NCBI RefSeq assembly: GCF_900114315.1
Contig: NZ_FOSQ01000001.1
Coordinates: 186,001 to 250,000 of the forward strand
Length of the DNA stretch: 64,000 bases
From: Falsiroseomonas stagni DSM 19981
GTDB lineage: Bacteria > Pseudomonadota > Alphaproteobacteria > Acetobacterales > Acetobacteraceae
Direction of reading: 5' to 3'
A program made the position numbers and the translations under genes. The notes under the pieces are model-generated. The model saw only the letters and a list, made by a program, of their open reading frames with translations. It was not told where the DNA came from and made no database searches. Shown one piece after another: positions 43,210 to 50,830 of this stretch. Each line of letters begins with the position of its first letter. Position 1 is the first letter of the stretch.

Positions 43210-43722
43210 ATGCCGTCTGAAGCGCCGGCCATCGAGACGCTGTCCCCCGTCGACCAGAAGCAGTTCCGTGGCGGCATGGCCCTGCTGGCTGCCGCGGTGA
43301 ACCTCGTCACCACCGGCGGCCCGGCCGGGGAGGGCGGGTTCACCGCCTCCGCCGTCACCAGCGTGACGGATGATCCGGCGACGCTGCTGGTCTGCGTGCG
43401 TCGGGCCGGGTCCGCCACGCCGCTGGTGCGCGCGAATGGCGTGGTCTGCGTCAACACGCTCTCCGCGGGGCAGGAAGCGCTGTCCAGCGCCTTCGGCAGC
43501 AGCACCGGCACGCTGGCGGACCGCTTCGCGCTGGGCGAATGGACGAGGCTGGTGACGGGCGCGCCGGTGCTGCGGGGGGCCATCGCCAATTTCGACTGCC
43601 GCATCGCGCAGGTGACGGAAGTGGGCACCCATAGTGTGCTGTTCTGCCAGGTGCTGGCGGTGAACACCCTGCCGGAAGCCGCGCCGCTGCTCTACTTCAA
43701 CCGCGCCTACCGCACGGTCTGA
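43210..43722 (+). CDS. Flavin reductase, HpaC-like
   Basis: A 170-residue split-barrel flavin reductase. MALLAAAVNLVTTGGPAGEGG and FTASAVTSVTDDPATLLVCV bind FMN or FAD. NGVVCVNTLSAGQEALSSAF and HSVLFCQVLAV complete the fold. It makes free FADH2/FMNH2 with NAD(P)H for two-component oxygenases. The only such oxygenase in this window is the HpaB-type enzyme at 30362, so they may be partners. The ATG at 43210 is preferred to an in-frame start at 43108, since the family begins with SPVDQKQFRGGMALL. Confidence 0.9.
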   Translation: MPSEAPAIETLSPVDQKQFRGGMALLAAAVNLVTTGGPAGEGGFTASAVTSVTDDPATLLVCVRRAGSATPLVRANGVVCVNTLSAGQEALSSAFGSSTGTLADRFALGEWTRLVTGAPVLRGAIANFDCRIAQVTEVGTHSVLFCQVLAVNTLPEAAPLLYFNRAYRTV

Positions 43723-43729
43723 TCGCGTC

Positions 43730-45289
43730 ATGACGCAGGACATGGCCGCGCGGCTGGACGCGCTGGCCGCTTCCTTGCCGCGCCGCTACCCCGGCCCGGG
43801 CGGTGCCATCGCCGTGCTGCGCCAGGGCGAGGTGCTGCTGCGCCGCGCCTGGGGCTTCGCCAATGCCGAACGGCGCATCCCCTTCACGCCGCACAGCCTG
43901 TTCCGGATGTGCTCCATCACCAAGCAGTTCACCTGCGCGGCGATGCTGGCGGCGCTGCCCGATCCGGGGCGGCTCAACGCCGCCATCCGCGCGCGGCTGC
44001 CGCGTCTGGCGGGCGAGGTGCCGGATGTCCTGCACCTCGCGCACAACCAGTCGGGCCTGCGGGATTATTGGGCCGTCGCGATGCTGCACGGATCCCCGGC
44101 GGAGGCGCCTTTCGGGGATGTGGAGGCCGGGCGCGTCATCGGCGCGACGCAATCCCTGCACTTCGCGCCCGGCACCCGCTATTCCTACGTCAACCAGAAT
44201 TTCCGCCTGATCTCCGACGCGTTGGAGGAGGTGACGGGGCGCGGCTTCGCCGAATTGCTGCGCGACCACGTCTTCCAGCCCGCGGGCATGCACAGCGCGA
44301 TGCTCGCCGCCGATACGCGCGCCATGCCGGACGGGACGGAGGGCTATGAGGGATCGGTCGCCACTGGCTTCCGCGCGGCGGAGAACCGCATCCTCTGGAC
44401 CGGCGATGCCGGAATGGGCGCGAGCCTCGACGACATGATCGCCTGGGAACGCCACATCGACGCAACGCGCGACGATGCCGCTTCGCTCTACAACCGTCTC
44501 TCCGTGCCGGTCGCCTTCGCCGATGGCGCGGCGGCGCCCTACGGCTTCGGGCTCGGTCGCGGGCGCGAATTCGGCCGCGCGACGACGGGGCATGGCGGGG
44601 CGCTGCGGGGATGGCGGAGCCACCGGCTGCATATGGCGGCGGAACGCCTCTCTGTCGTGGTGGTGTTCAACCATCTCTCGGATGCCCATGCCGCGGCGCT
44701 GGACGCGCTGGCGGCGGTGCTGGGGGAGGCGCGGCCCACCGCCGCCGCCTGGCCCATGCCGGCGTGGCTCGGCGCCTACCAGGACCCGGAGACCGCGCTG
44801 TCCGTCCGCATCGATGAAGCCGGCCCCGGCCTGCTGCGCCTGCGCTTCGGCCATTCGGCGGAACGGCTGGAGATGCGGGAGGATGGCAGCGCCGATAACG
44901 GGCGCACCCGCCTGACCATGACGCCAGCCGGCCTGCGCATGGAACGGCCGCAGGAGAACCAGGTTGCGCTGCTGCGCCCCTGCGCGGGGAATGCGGCGCC
45001 CGATATCGCCGGCGACTACCGCTGCGCCGAACTGGACGCGGTGCTGACCATCCTCGATGCCGGCGGCGTGCCGCACGGCGCCTTCAGCGGCTTCCTGGGC
45101 CAGGGCCGGATGGAGGCGCTGGAGCCCGTCGGCCCCGATCTCTGGGTGCTGCCCTGCCCCCGCGCGCTGGACCATACGCCGCCCGGCGACTGGACGCTCG
45201 CCTTCAGGCGCGACGGTGCCGGACGGGTGGCGGGCGTGACGGTGGGGTGCTGGCTGGCCCGGGGGCTTGCCTACGAACGCGTGACCTGA
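43730..45289 (+). CDS. dap: D-aminopeptidase (serine, penicillin-recognising family)
   Basis: A 519-residue enzyme matching the Ochrobactrum anthropi D-aminopeptidase (520 residues, EC 3.4.11.19) in length and in the exact numbering of its active site: S62-x-x-K65 in CSITKQF and Y153-x-N155 in YSYVNQN. An HGG segment later (TTGHGGALRG) supplies the third motif. An N-terminal beta-lactamase-like domain is followed by two beta-barrel domains, as in that family. It frees N-terminal D-residues from short peptides and may help recycle D-alanine. It starts 7 bases after the flavin reductase and ends 61 bp before an MFS gene. Confidence 0.93.
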   Translation: MTQDMAARLDALAASLPRRYPGPGGAIAVLRQGEVLLRRAWGFANAERRIPFTPHSLFRMCSITKQFTCAAMLAALPDPGRLNAAIRARLPRLAGEVPDVLHLAHNQSGLRDYWAVAMLHGSPAEAPFGDVEAGRVIGATQSLHFAPGTRYSYVNQNFRLISDALEEVTGRGFAELLRDHVFQPAGMHSAMLAADTRAMPDGTEGYEGSVATGFRAAENRILWTGDAGMGASLDDMIAWERHIDATRDDAASLYNRLSVPVAFADGAAAPYGFGLGRGREFGRATTGHGGALRGWRSHRLHMAAERLSVVVVFNHLSDAHAAALDALAAVLGEARPTAAAWPMPAWLGAYQDPETALSVRIDEAGPGLLRLRFGHSAERLEMREDGSADNGRTRLTMTPAGLRMERPQENQVALLRPCAGNAAPDIAGDYRCAELDAVLTILDAGGVPHGAFSGFLGQGRMEALEPVGPDLWVLPCPRALDHTPPGDWTLAFRRDGAGRVAGVTVGCWLARGLAYERVT

Positions 45290-45350
45290 CCGGGGAACCG
45301 ATCCGCCTGCGGGCGTTACGGGGGCTTCTGATGGCTTCCGGGACTTTCGC

Positions 45351-46691
45351 ATGTCGGTTTCCACCGCCACCACGGCACCAGGCTTCGCCACCACTGTCTC
45401 CACCCTTGCCGCCCTGCTGCTGGGCTATGCCAGCATGCAGATGGGCAACACGCTGCAGGGCACGCTGCTCGGCGTCCGCGGCAATATCGAGGGCTTCGAC
45501 GCCGCCATCATCGGCTTCGTCGGCGCCGCCTTCTGGGGCGGCGTCGTCGTGGGATCGCTGCGCGCGGGTTCGCTGATCCGCCGTGTCGGCCATACGCGCA
45601 CCTTCGCGGCGCTCGCCGCCATCGCCTCCACCGCCGCGCTGCTGCACCTGCTCGTGATGCATCCGATTGCGTGGATCGCGACGCGTGCGCTGACAGGCTT
45701 CTGCTTCGCGGGCCTGTTCATGACGGTGGAGAGCTGGCTGAACGCGGAAGCCACCGCCGTCAATCGCGGCCGCGTCCTCGGCCTCTATGGCATGGCGGGG
45801 CTGGTCGCGGGCATTGGCGGGCAGCTGCTGCTGACCCTGGTCGATGCCGGCGGCTTCACGGCCTTCTGCATCGTGGCGGTGCTGATCTCCCTCGCCTTGG
45901 TGCCGATCGCCGTTTCGGGCGCCAGCGCGCCGGGCCAGGCGGTGGGGGAGGCGCGGATCGACCTTCTCCGCCTCTATCGCGGATCGCCCTTCGGCGTGGT
46001 GGCGGCGGCGCTCTGCGGCTTCACCACCGCCAGTTTCTTCGCGCTGGCGCCGCTGCTGCTGGCCAATGGCGGCATGGCGGGCAGCGGCATCGCCTTCGTC
46101 ATGGCGAGTGCCACGCTGGGCGGCTTCCTGATGTCCTGGCCGATGGGAAGGCTGTCCGACCGCATCGACCGGCGCATCGTCGCCGTTTCCATGGCCGGCG
46201 TGGCCGCCGTGGTGGTGCCGCTGCTGGTGAATCTGGTGCCGGAGGGTTCGGGCCTGCCCCTGATCTGTGTGTGCGCCGCCATCTTCGGCGCCAGCGTGAT
46301 GCCGACCTACGGCATCGTCGCCGCGCATGTGAACGACACCGTCTCTCCCGGCGACTACGTCTCCGCCGCCGGGGGGCTGCTGGTGCTGCAGGGGCTGGGC
46401 GCGACGCTGGGGCCGATCATCGCCGGCGCCGCCATGTCGGCCGCGGGCGCGCAGGGGCTCGCCTTCGCCATGGCCGCCGCGCAGGCGCTGGTGCTGGCCT
46501 GGGGCCTGTGGCGGATGCGCCAGCGCCCCGCGCCGCCGCAGGAGGAGAAGGGCAGCTTCGCGCTCGCGCCTGCCGTGCCGGTCGGCACCGCCCTGCATCC
46601 GGAGACCGGGGGTGAGGAGGCTGGGGGCCAGCATGCGATGGCTGCCGCGGGGCCCAGCGCCGATGGAGGCCCGGGGCGCCGTCTGCCATAA
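45351..46691 (+). CDS. MFS transporter, YcaD-like
   Basis: A 446-residue transporter with twelve predicted spans. GLFMTVESWLNAEATAVNRGRVLGLYG is typical of the YcaD group, and GRLSDRIDRRIV is the inter-helix signature of the second half. The last 50 residues are polar and low-complexity (EEAGGQHAMAAAGP), an unusual tail predicted in the cytosol. The substrate is not predictable. It lies between the D-aminopeptidase gene and dut, all on the same strand. Confidence 0.88.
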   Translation: MSVSTATTAPGFATTVSTLAALLLGYASMQMGNTLQGTLLGVRGNIEGFDAAIIGFVGAAFWGGVVVGSLRAGSLIRRVGHTRTFAALAAIASTAALLHLLVMHPIAWIATRALTGFCFAGLFMTVESWLNAEATAVNRGRVLGLYGMAGLVAGIGGQLLLTLVDAGGFTAFCIVAVLISLALVPIAVSGASAPGQAVGEARIDLLRLYRGSPFGVVAAALCGFTTASFFALAPLLLANGGMAGSGIAFVMASATLGGFLMSWPMGRLSDRIDRRIVAVSMAGVAAVVVPLLVNLVPEGSGLPLICVCAAIFGASVMPTYGIVAAHVNDTVSPGDYVSAAGGLLVLQGLGATLGPIIAGAAMSAAGAQGLAFAMAAAQALVLAWGLWRMRQRPAPPQEEKGSFALAPAVPVGTALHPETGGEEAGGQHAMAAAGPSADGGPGRRLP

Positions 46692-46739
46692 GGCGCCACG
46701 GGCCGCGCGGCGCGGCCGTTTGCGCGGGAAGCCTGACGG

Positions 46740-47201
46740 ATGGATGTGGAACTGAAGGTGCTGGATGCACGGCTCGCCCAATGGGGCCTGCCGCGCTACC
46801 AGAGCGAGATGGCCGCGGCGGTGGACCTCATGGCCTGCCTCGATGCGCCGCTGACCATCATGCCGGGCGCGGCGCCCGTGCTCGTCTCCTCCGGCATCGC
46901 GGTGCACATGGCGGATGCGGGGATGGCGGCGCTGGTGCTGCCACGATCCGGCATGGGGCACAAGCGCGGCCTGGTGCTGGGCAACCTCGTCGGCCTGATC
47001 GACCCCGACTACATGGGCCCCATCATGGTCAGCTGCTGGAACCGCAACGGCCCGGGCAGCGAGCCGATCGTGCTGGAACCCGGCGAGCGTTTCGCGCAGA
47101 TGGTCTTCGTGCCCGTGCTGCGGCCCAGCTTCCAGGTCGTGGAAGAATTTTCGTCTGTCTCCGCGCGCGGCGCCGGCGGCTTCGGCTCCACTGGTTTGTA
47201 G
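46740..47201 (+). CDS. dut: Deoxyuridine 5'-triphosphate nucleotidohydrolase
   Basis: A 153-residue trimeric dUTPase that keeps uracil out of DNA and supplies dUMP. The five conserved motifs are seen: AAAVDLMA, PRSGMGHKRGLVLGN, GLIDPDYMGPI, PGERFAQMVFVP and the C-terminal arm RGAGGFGSTG. In related genomes it follows coaBC directly; here three genes lie between them. The stop is followed by two GC-rich hairpins. Confidence 0.97.
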   Translation: MDVELKVLDARLAQWGLPRYQSEMAAAVDLMACLDAPLTIMPGAAPVLVSSGIAVHMADAGMAALVLPRSGMGHKRGLVLGNLVGLIDPDYMGPIMVSCWNRNGPGSEPIVLEPGERFAQMVFVPVLRPSFQVVEEFSSVSARGAGGFGSTGL

Positions 47202-47238
47202 GGGCTCCGCCCCGTAAGGCGTTCAGGGGCTCCGCCCC
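47201..47238. repeat. Two copies of GGGGCTCCGCCCC hairpin after dut
   Basis: GGGGCTCCGCCCC occurs at 47201-47213 and again at 47226-47238. Each folds into a GGGGC/GCCCC-type stem with a 3-base loop. They begin at the dut stop codon and probably end its transcript. Repeated GC-rich hairpins of this type recur elsewhere in the window (36505, 50766). Confidence 0.6.
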
Positions 47239-47325
47239 CGGCGGCTTGTAGCGCCCCCGCCCCGGGCGCAGGCTGCCCCCCTGAAGCGACCGCCCGGCAA
47301 GGGTGGCGCGCCACGGAGGAATGCC

Positions 47326-48312
47326 ATGCTGAACCCCAGGCGCCGGGGGCTGCTCGCCCTCGGCCTTGCCGCGCCCGGGCTTGCGCTCGGGCTCGGCGCC
47401 CGCGCGCAATCCACCTATCCCAACCGGCCCATCCGCCTGGTCGTCCCCTTTCCGCCGGGCGGCACGGTGGACGTGACCGCGCGCACCATCGCGCAGAAGC
47501 TGGCGGAACAACTCGGCAATGCCAGCATCATCATCGACAGCGTCCCTGGCGCCGGCGGCAATGTCGGCACGCAGCGCGTGGCGCGCGCGACGCCGGATGG
47601 CTACACGCTGCTGTTCAACGCGCCCAACCACACCATCAATCCGAGCCTGAGCCCCAACAGCGGGTTCGAGCCGGAGCGCGACTTCATCCCCATCTCCCTC
47701 GTCGCGCAGATCCCGGAGATCCTGATCGCGCCGCGCAGCGCGCCCTTTACCAATTTCGCTGAATTCGTGGCCCATGCGCGGGCGAACCCCGGCGCGCTCA
47801 GCTATTCCTCCGCCGGCATCGGGTCCCATCCGCATGTCACGATGGAATTGATGAACCGGCGCCTGGGGATCGAGGTGCTGCACGTCCCCTATCGCGGCGC
47901 CGCGCCGGCGCTGACGGATCTGGTGGCGGGGCGCGTGGCGCTGAAGCTCGACAGCCTCGCGACCTCCGCCGCGCATATCGCGGCCGGCACCATCAGGGTG
48001 CTTGCCATCGCCAGCGCGCAGCGCTCGCCTTTGCTGCCGGATGTGCCGACGGTGGCGGAGATGGGTCTGCCGGGCTTCGAGGGCATCCTCTGGATGGGCA
48101 TCCTGGCACCCACCGGCACGCCGGCCGAGGCGATCGAGACGCTGTCCCGTGCCGCCAGGGCGACGGTGCGCGCGCCGGATGTGGTGGAGCGCCTGACCGC
48201 GCAGGGCGTGGAGCCCGTGGGCAATACGCCCGACGAATTCCGGGCCCTCATCGCGCGGGAGATCCCGCTATGGCGCGAGGTCATCCGCGCCGCCAACATC
48301 CGTGCCGAATAA
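47326..48312 (+). CDS. Tripartite tricarboxylate-type (Bug) substrate-binding protein
   Basis: A 328-residue periplasmic binding protein. Signal peptide: NPRRRGLLALGLAAPGLALG, cleaved after about residue 27; the RRR is Tat-like. The mature start YPNRPIRLVVPFPPGGTVD is the Bug family hallmark. VPGAGGNVGTQRVARATPDGYT and FEGILWMGILAPTGTP are also standard. No membrane subunits are nearby, as is common for these orphan receptors. A good ribosome site (GGAGGA) precedes the ATG. The downstream amidohydrolase gene starts 10 bases after it and may use the same substrate. Confidence 0.94.
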   Translation: MLNPRRRGLLALGLAAPGLALGLGARAQSTYPNRPIRLVVPFPPGGTVDVTARTIAQKLAEQLGNASIIIDSVPGAGGNVGTQRVARATPDGYTLLFNAPNHTINPSLSPNSGFEPERDFIPISLVAQIPEILIAPRSAPFTNFAEFVAHARANPGALSYSSAGIGSHPHVTMELMNRRLGIEVLHVPYRGAAPALTDLVAGRVALKLDSLATSAAHIAAGTIRVLAIASAQRSPLLPDVPTVAEMGLPGFEGILWMGILAPTGTPAEAIETLSRAARATVRAPDVVERLTAQGVEPVGNTPDEFRALIAREIPLWREVIRAANIRAE

Positions 48313-48322
48313 GGGCCGCCTC

Positions 48323-49204
48323 ATGTCCCCGCCCCTCACGCCACCGCCCGATCCCAACCCGCGCAAGCCGCGCCTGGTCTGCCCGCCGGGCTCCGTCGAT
48401 TGCCAGGTGCATCTGTTCGGCCCCGCCGCCGATTATCCCTTCGATCCCGGCAGCCGCTACATCTCGGAGGATGCACTGCCGGAGACGAGTATCGCGCTGC
48501 AGGACGCGCTCGGCCTGTCGCACGCCATCATCGTCAGCGGTGGTGGCTACGGCATGGATACGAAGCATCTCGAGGACACGCTGCGGCGCTTCCCCGATCG
48601 CTTCCGCGGCGTGGCGCTGCTGCCGCCGGAAACGACGCAGGCGGAGATGGCGCGGCTGCATGGCCTCGGCGTGCGGGGGCTTCGCTTCGTCAGCCCGGCG
48701 CATGGCGCGCATCTGCCGCATCTGTCGGAACGCGCGGCGGCGATGGCGGCGGAACTGGGCTGGGTGGTGCAGTTCTATCCCGCGCAGGGTGATCTCGGCG
48801 ACTTCGCGGATCGGCTGATGGCGCTGCGCGGGCCGGTGGTGCTGGATCATTTCGGCGCGGTGCCGGCGGCGGGCGGCGTGGACCAGCCGGCCTTCCGCAC
48901 CATGCTGCGCATGCTGGATAGTGGCCGCGTCTGGGTGCGGCTGTCCGGCCCCATGCGCTGCACGAAGGAGGACTTCCCCTATCCCTCCGTCACGCCACTC
49001 GCCAAGGCGCTGGTGGCGCATGCGCCGGAGCGTCTTATCTGGGGGTCGGACTGGCCGCATGTGAACATGCGCGGCAGGCTGATGCCGAATGATGGCGACC
49101 TGCTGGACCAGATGCTGGACTGGGCGCCGGAGGAGGCGGTGCGCAACCGCATCCTGTCGGACAACGCCCGGGCCCTGTATGACATCAAGGCCCCCGGGGC
49201 GTGA
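48323..49204 (+). CDS. Amidohydrolase, 2-pyrone-4,6-dicarboxylate lactonase-like
   Basis: A 293-residue amidohydrolase-2 protein. VDCQVHLFGPAADYPF is the metal-site start, with Gln in place of the first His of the usual HxH. VVLDHFG, RLIWGSDWPHVN (Asp ligand) and LSDNARALYDI at the end complete the site. The family hydrolyses lactones such as 2-pyrone-4,6-dicarboxylate. The coupled Bug receptor gene suggests a carboxylate substrate. The ATG at 48323 is chosen; an in-frame one is at 48302, which overlaps the upstream stop. Confidence 0.86.
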   Translation: MSPPLTPPPDPNPRKPRLVCPPGSVDCQVHLFGPAADYPFDPGSRYISEDALPETSIALQDALGLSHAIIVSGGGYGMDTKHLEDTLRRFPDRFRGVALLPPETTQAEMARLHGLGVRGLRFVSPAHGAHLPHLSERAAAMAAELGWVVQFYPAQGDLGDFADRLMALRGPVVLDHFGAVPAAGGVDQPAFRTMLRMLDSGRVWVRLSGPMRCTKEDFPYPSVTPLAKALVAHAPERLIWGSDWPHVNMRGRLMPNDGDLLDQMLDWAPEEAVRNRILSDNARALYDIKAPGA

Positions 49205-49240
49205 TCCCCGGGAGCCATGATGGTCACGATGCCGGTCGGT

Positions 49241-49678
49241 TCAGGCGCGCGCTTCGACCGCGCCGCGGCCCAGCAGCTTTTTGATGTCGAGCGCGAAGGC
49301 CCCCGCGCCGAGCCCTGCCTGCACCAGCAGCAGCACCGTCCACATCGCCGGGAATTCCCAGCCGCCGCCCGGCGCATTGAACAGCCAGCCCTTGCCCACA
49401 TGCTGGATGGTGGCGCCGATCATGATCGGCAGCGCGGCCAGGCTGACCAGGCGCGTCCAGACGCCGGCGATCAGCGCGATGCCCGCCGCGGTTTCTGCGA
49501 TGGCGACGACCGCGCCCAGGATCGGCGGATAGCCGATGGAGCCGAAGTAACCCATCGTGCCGGCCAGGCCGAAGGTCATGATCTTCAGCAGCAGGCCATG
49601 GGCCAGGAAGGCCACGCCCAGAGTCACGCGCAGCAGCGCGGCGGCATAGGGAGTGGTGGTGCGGGTGTCGGTGAACAT
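49241..49678 (-). CDS. DoxX family membrane protein
   Basis: A 145-residue inner-membrane protein with four spans. AALLRVTLGVAFLAHGLLLK is the DoxX signature first span; GAVVAIAETAAGIALIAG and MWTVLLLVQAGLGAGAFAL follow. Members act in redox or sulfur stress systems, but the reaction is undefined. The ATG at 49678 is used. It is divergent from a LysR gene across a 132-bp region with a T-N11-A box, so that regulator likely controls it. Confidence 0.9.
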   Translation of the reverse strand: MFTDTRTTTPYAAALLRVTLGVAFLAHGLLLKIMTFGLAGTMGYFGSIGYPPILGAVVAIAETAAGIALIAGVWTRLVSLAALPIMIGATIQHVGKGWLFNAPGGGWEFPAMWTVLLLVQAGLGAGAFALDIKKLLGRGAVEARA

Positions 49679-49775
49679 CGTCGTGGTTCCGTCTTGTGCG
49701 GGGCGCGGTGGGCGCCCCTGATGGCCAGCGGTATCGCCCGCGAGCGGCTTTCCCTTCCAACAGCGGTACGGAACA

Positions 49776-49802
49776 CCCATCATCACCACCGCGAATGATG
49801 GG
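49776..49802. promoter_or_regulatory. LysR-type T-N11-A operator
   Basis: CCCATCAT (49776-49783), 11 bases, then ATGATGGG (49795-49802): perfect 8-base arms with T-N11-A at the centre, the classical recognition site of LysR regulators. It lies just before the LysR start and about 100 bp from the DoxX start, suitable for autoregulation and divergent control. Confidence 0.7.
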
Positions 49803-49810
49803 GTGATGAG

Positions 49811-50743
49811 TTGGCGGACCTCCAGAACCTCGACCTGAACCTGCTGCGCGTCTTCGATGCGGTGGCGCGGGAGAGGCATGTGACCCGCGCGGCGGAGAAG
49901 CTGAATCTCTCCCAGCCCGCCGTTTCCAACGCCCTGTCGCGCCTGCGCACCGCGCTGAAGGATGAATTGTTCCTGCGCCGCCCCGGCGGCGTGGAGCCCA
50001 CGGCGCTGGCGCTCTCGCTGGAGGGCCCGGTGGCGCAGGTGCTGGACACGCTGCGCACCACGCTGGCGGACCATGCGCCCTTCGACCCCGCGACCACGGA
50101 TCGCGTCTTCACCCTGGCGCTCAGCGAATATGCCGAAAGCGTGTTGGTGCCGCCGCTGCTGGAGTTGATGGCCAAGGACGCGCCCCGCGCGCTGGTCGCG
50201 GTACGGCATGCCGATCGCACCAATGCGATGGAAATCCTGGATGCCGGGACAGCGGAGCTCGCGATCGCCGTGCTGCCGGAACCGCCGGCGCTCTACACCC
50301 GTGTGCGCCTGCTGCCGGAGGGATTTCTCACCCTGGTGCGGCCCGGCCATCCGCTGGCGGAAGGGCCGATGACGCTGGAGCGTTTCACCGCCTTCCCGCA
50401 TCTGCTGCATTCCGCCAACGGGTCGCGCGATGGGGCGCTGGATGGGCCGCTGACGGAGGCCGGCTATCCGCGCCGGCTGGGTGCCGTGGTCGCGCATCTC
50501 GGTGCGGTGCCGGAGATCCTGATGCGGACGGACATGGTGATGTCGCTGTCCGGCCGCCTCGCGCAGCGGCTGGCGGAGACCTATGGCCTGGTGTTGCGGC
50601 CCTGCCCGGTCGAGTTGAACCATACGCGGCTGAGCCTGGTCTTCCATCGCCGCTTCGAGGCTGATCCCGGCCATGCCTGGCTGCGCCGCCTGCTGCTGAG
50701 CGTGGCGCGGGAGGTCGGCCCCGTGCCCGGCGTCGGCGCGTGA
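49811..50743 (+). CDS. LysR-family transcriptional regulator
   Basis: A 310-residue regulator. The winged HTH at 5-65 reads NLDLNLLRVFDAVARERHVT and LSQPAVSNALSRLR, of the NodD/LinR-like subgroup with LFLRRPGGVEPT. A two-lobed effector domain follows. The start must be TTG at 49811: an in-frame stop (TGA at 49796) lies just upstream and no ATG or GTG fits between. DoxX is the likely target. The ligand is unknown. Confidence 0.93.
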   Translation: MADLQNLDLNLLRVFDAVARERHVTRAAEKLNLSQPAVSNALSRLRTALKDELFLRRPGGVEPTALALSLEGPVAQVLDTLRTTLADHAPFDPATTDRVFTLALSEYAESVLVPPLLELMAKDAPRALVAVRHADRTNAMEILDAGTAELAIAVLPEPPALYTRVRLLPEGFLTLVRPGHPLAEGPMTLERFTAFPHLLHSANGSRDGALDGPLTEAGYPRRLGAVVAHLGAVPEILMRTDMVMSLSGRLAQRLAETYGLVLRPCPVELNHTRLSLVFHRRFEADPGHAWLRRLLLSVAREVGPVPGVGA

Positions 50744-50765
50744 GGGTTGTTCCACTGCCGACGGT

Positions 50766-50821
50766 CCAGGGGCGTCACGCCCCTGGCGGATGGGGCATGG
50801 GGAAGGCAGCGCCTTCCCCAT
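50766..50821. terminator. Two strong hairpins between lysR and the GMC gene
   Basis: Hairpin one: CCAGGGGCGT with ACGCCCCTGG (50766-50786), 10 perfect pairs. Hairpin two: ATGGGGAAGGC (50797-50807) with GCCTTCCCCAT (50811-50821), 11 perfect pairs and a 3-base loop. They end the LysR transcript or form the leader of the GMC gene, whose ATG is 10 bases beyond. Hairpin one shares GGTCCAGGGGCG with 36502-36513. Confidence 0.65.
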
Positions 50822-50830
50822 ATCACCGCG

